NCBI GenBank assembly: GCA_052084925.1
Contig: JBQDEV010000004.1
Coordinates: 62,001 to 126,000 of the forward strand
From: CmP2 sp052084925
Lineage (GTDB): Bacteria > Actinomycetota > Actinomycetes > Actinomycetales > Micrococcaceae
DNA: 64,000 bases
Reading direction: 5' to 3'
Shown here: positions 63,478 to 64,000 of the stretch, piece by piece
Numbering within the stretch: position 1 is the stretch's first letter
Layout: the number at the start of each line of letters is the position of its first letter
The notes under the pieces: generated by a model
Told to the model about the DNA's origin: nothing
Database searches by the model: none
What the model saw: only the letters and a program-made list of their open reading frames with translations
Position numbers and translations under genes: made by a program

Positions 63478-63984
63478 CGTCCCCGACAGCGCCTCCGCTG
63501 GTCTCATCATCGTCGACGTGGGAGCCGACCGCGGTCCGGGAGTGGTCATCCTGGAGTTGGCAGATCACGCAGGTACGGCCACCGGTCATCACATACTCGG
63601 CTGCATCCAGTTACCAGCACGCGGAAGATCCGCGCTAGCGACCCTACCGATGGGGCGTCCATGCCCAGGGCGACCATCTTGTCGTGCGCGGCTAGTTGGC
63701 TGGTGGTCTTGGTCCGACGCTTCCAGTGTGGCACGCACGCAGCCCGACTGCTGCTTCATCTGTTCACTGATCCGCGACGGGAATGTCTTCGGCCGCCGTG
63801 AACGCGGCTCTAGTGCGGCGGTTTGTCCCACCGTTCTAGAGCGAACGAGGATCGCGTAGACCGTCTTACGCGACAGACTATGCCCAGCGTACGACGACGT
63901 CACCGACCCGCGAGGGGCTTCCTCGGGCCACTGCGTAATTGCGAGACGGACACGGGCATCAACAGGCTTATTGGCTGGCCTCTC
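63478..63984 (-). pseudogene. IS481-type transposase remnant, minus strand, frameshifted
   Basis: The N-terminal part reads VDARVRLAITQWPEEAP and SLSRKTVYAILVRSRTVG, an IS481-type helix-turn-helix, followed by ALEPRSRRPKTFPSRIS. A frameshift near 63700 leads to MVALGMDAPSVGSLARIFRV, and another near 63590 to TCVICQLQDDHSRTAVGSH, which carries the DDHSR motif of the DDE catalytic core. The gene is broken by at least two frameshifts and cut off before the second catalytic Asp. The 5' end lies close to or beyond the window edge. Confidence 0.65.
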
Positions 63985-64000
63985 TCAAGCTGAGCAGCAC

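Overview
The window is a gene-dense, high-GC chromosomal segment of an actinobacterium. Its conserved blocks are alaS-ruvX-mltG-aroECKB-efp-nusB, pyrRBC-(membrane protein)-carAB-pyrF-mihF-gmk-rpoZ-coaBC-metK-priA, comEA-comEC-holA-rpsT-lepA-hemW-hrcA-dnaJ-rsmE-phoH-ybeY-corC-era-leuA-recO-uppS, and ctaCDF. Together with actinobacteria-only families (mihF, DUF3097, DUF3043, CtaF, type-2 PyrF, helicase-dead PriA), this points to the order Micrococcales and probably a Micrococcaceae-like organism. The genus cannot be fixed from the sequence alone. I saw no rRNA, tRNA, CRISPR array or intact mobile element.

Layout. 1-9.6 kb: 3' part of alaS, then ruvX, mltG, the shikimate genes aroE, aroC, aroK, aroB, then efp and nusB, mostly with overlapping ends. 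9.6-18.8 kb: the complete de novo UMP operon apart from pyrD and pyrE, led by pyrR and a leader that folds like a PyrR-binding loop covering the ribosome binding site. 18.9-25.1 kb: mihF, gmk, rpoZ, coaBC, metK, priA. 25.1-29 kb: less conserved genes (alpha/beta hydrolase, glpK, an MgtA-like mannosyltransferase). 29-37.5 kb: leuS, degV, DNA-uptake genes comEA/comEC, holA and rpsT. 37.6-51.1 kb: a PemK-like protein, lepA, hemW, three conserved genes of unknown function (DUF808, DUF4870, DUF3097), the CIRCE-controlled hrcA-dnaJ unit, and rsmE-phoH-ybeY-corC-era. 51.1-57 kb: leuA with a leucine-rich leader peptide, recO, uppS, a second hydrolase, pyrD. 57-62.8 kb: DUF3043, an M20 peptidase, erpA, and cytochrome c oxidase subunits ctaC, ctaD, ctaF. 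62.8-64 kb: decayed DNA with two IS481-type transposase remnants facing each other.

Regulation is the most interesting layer. Eight start codons sit 6-7 nt after a TANNNT box and so look like leaderless transcripts (metK, glpK, holA, the M20 peptidase, DUF3043, the first hydrolase, a 13-codon leader ORF before DUF808, and the leucine leader peptide). A ninth, the PemK-like gene, fits the same rule. The leuA leader encodes four consecutive Leu codons, three of them CTA, followed directly by an 11-bp pairing element, which is the hallmark of attenuation. recO has no usable start codon upstream of its conserved N-terminus.
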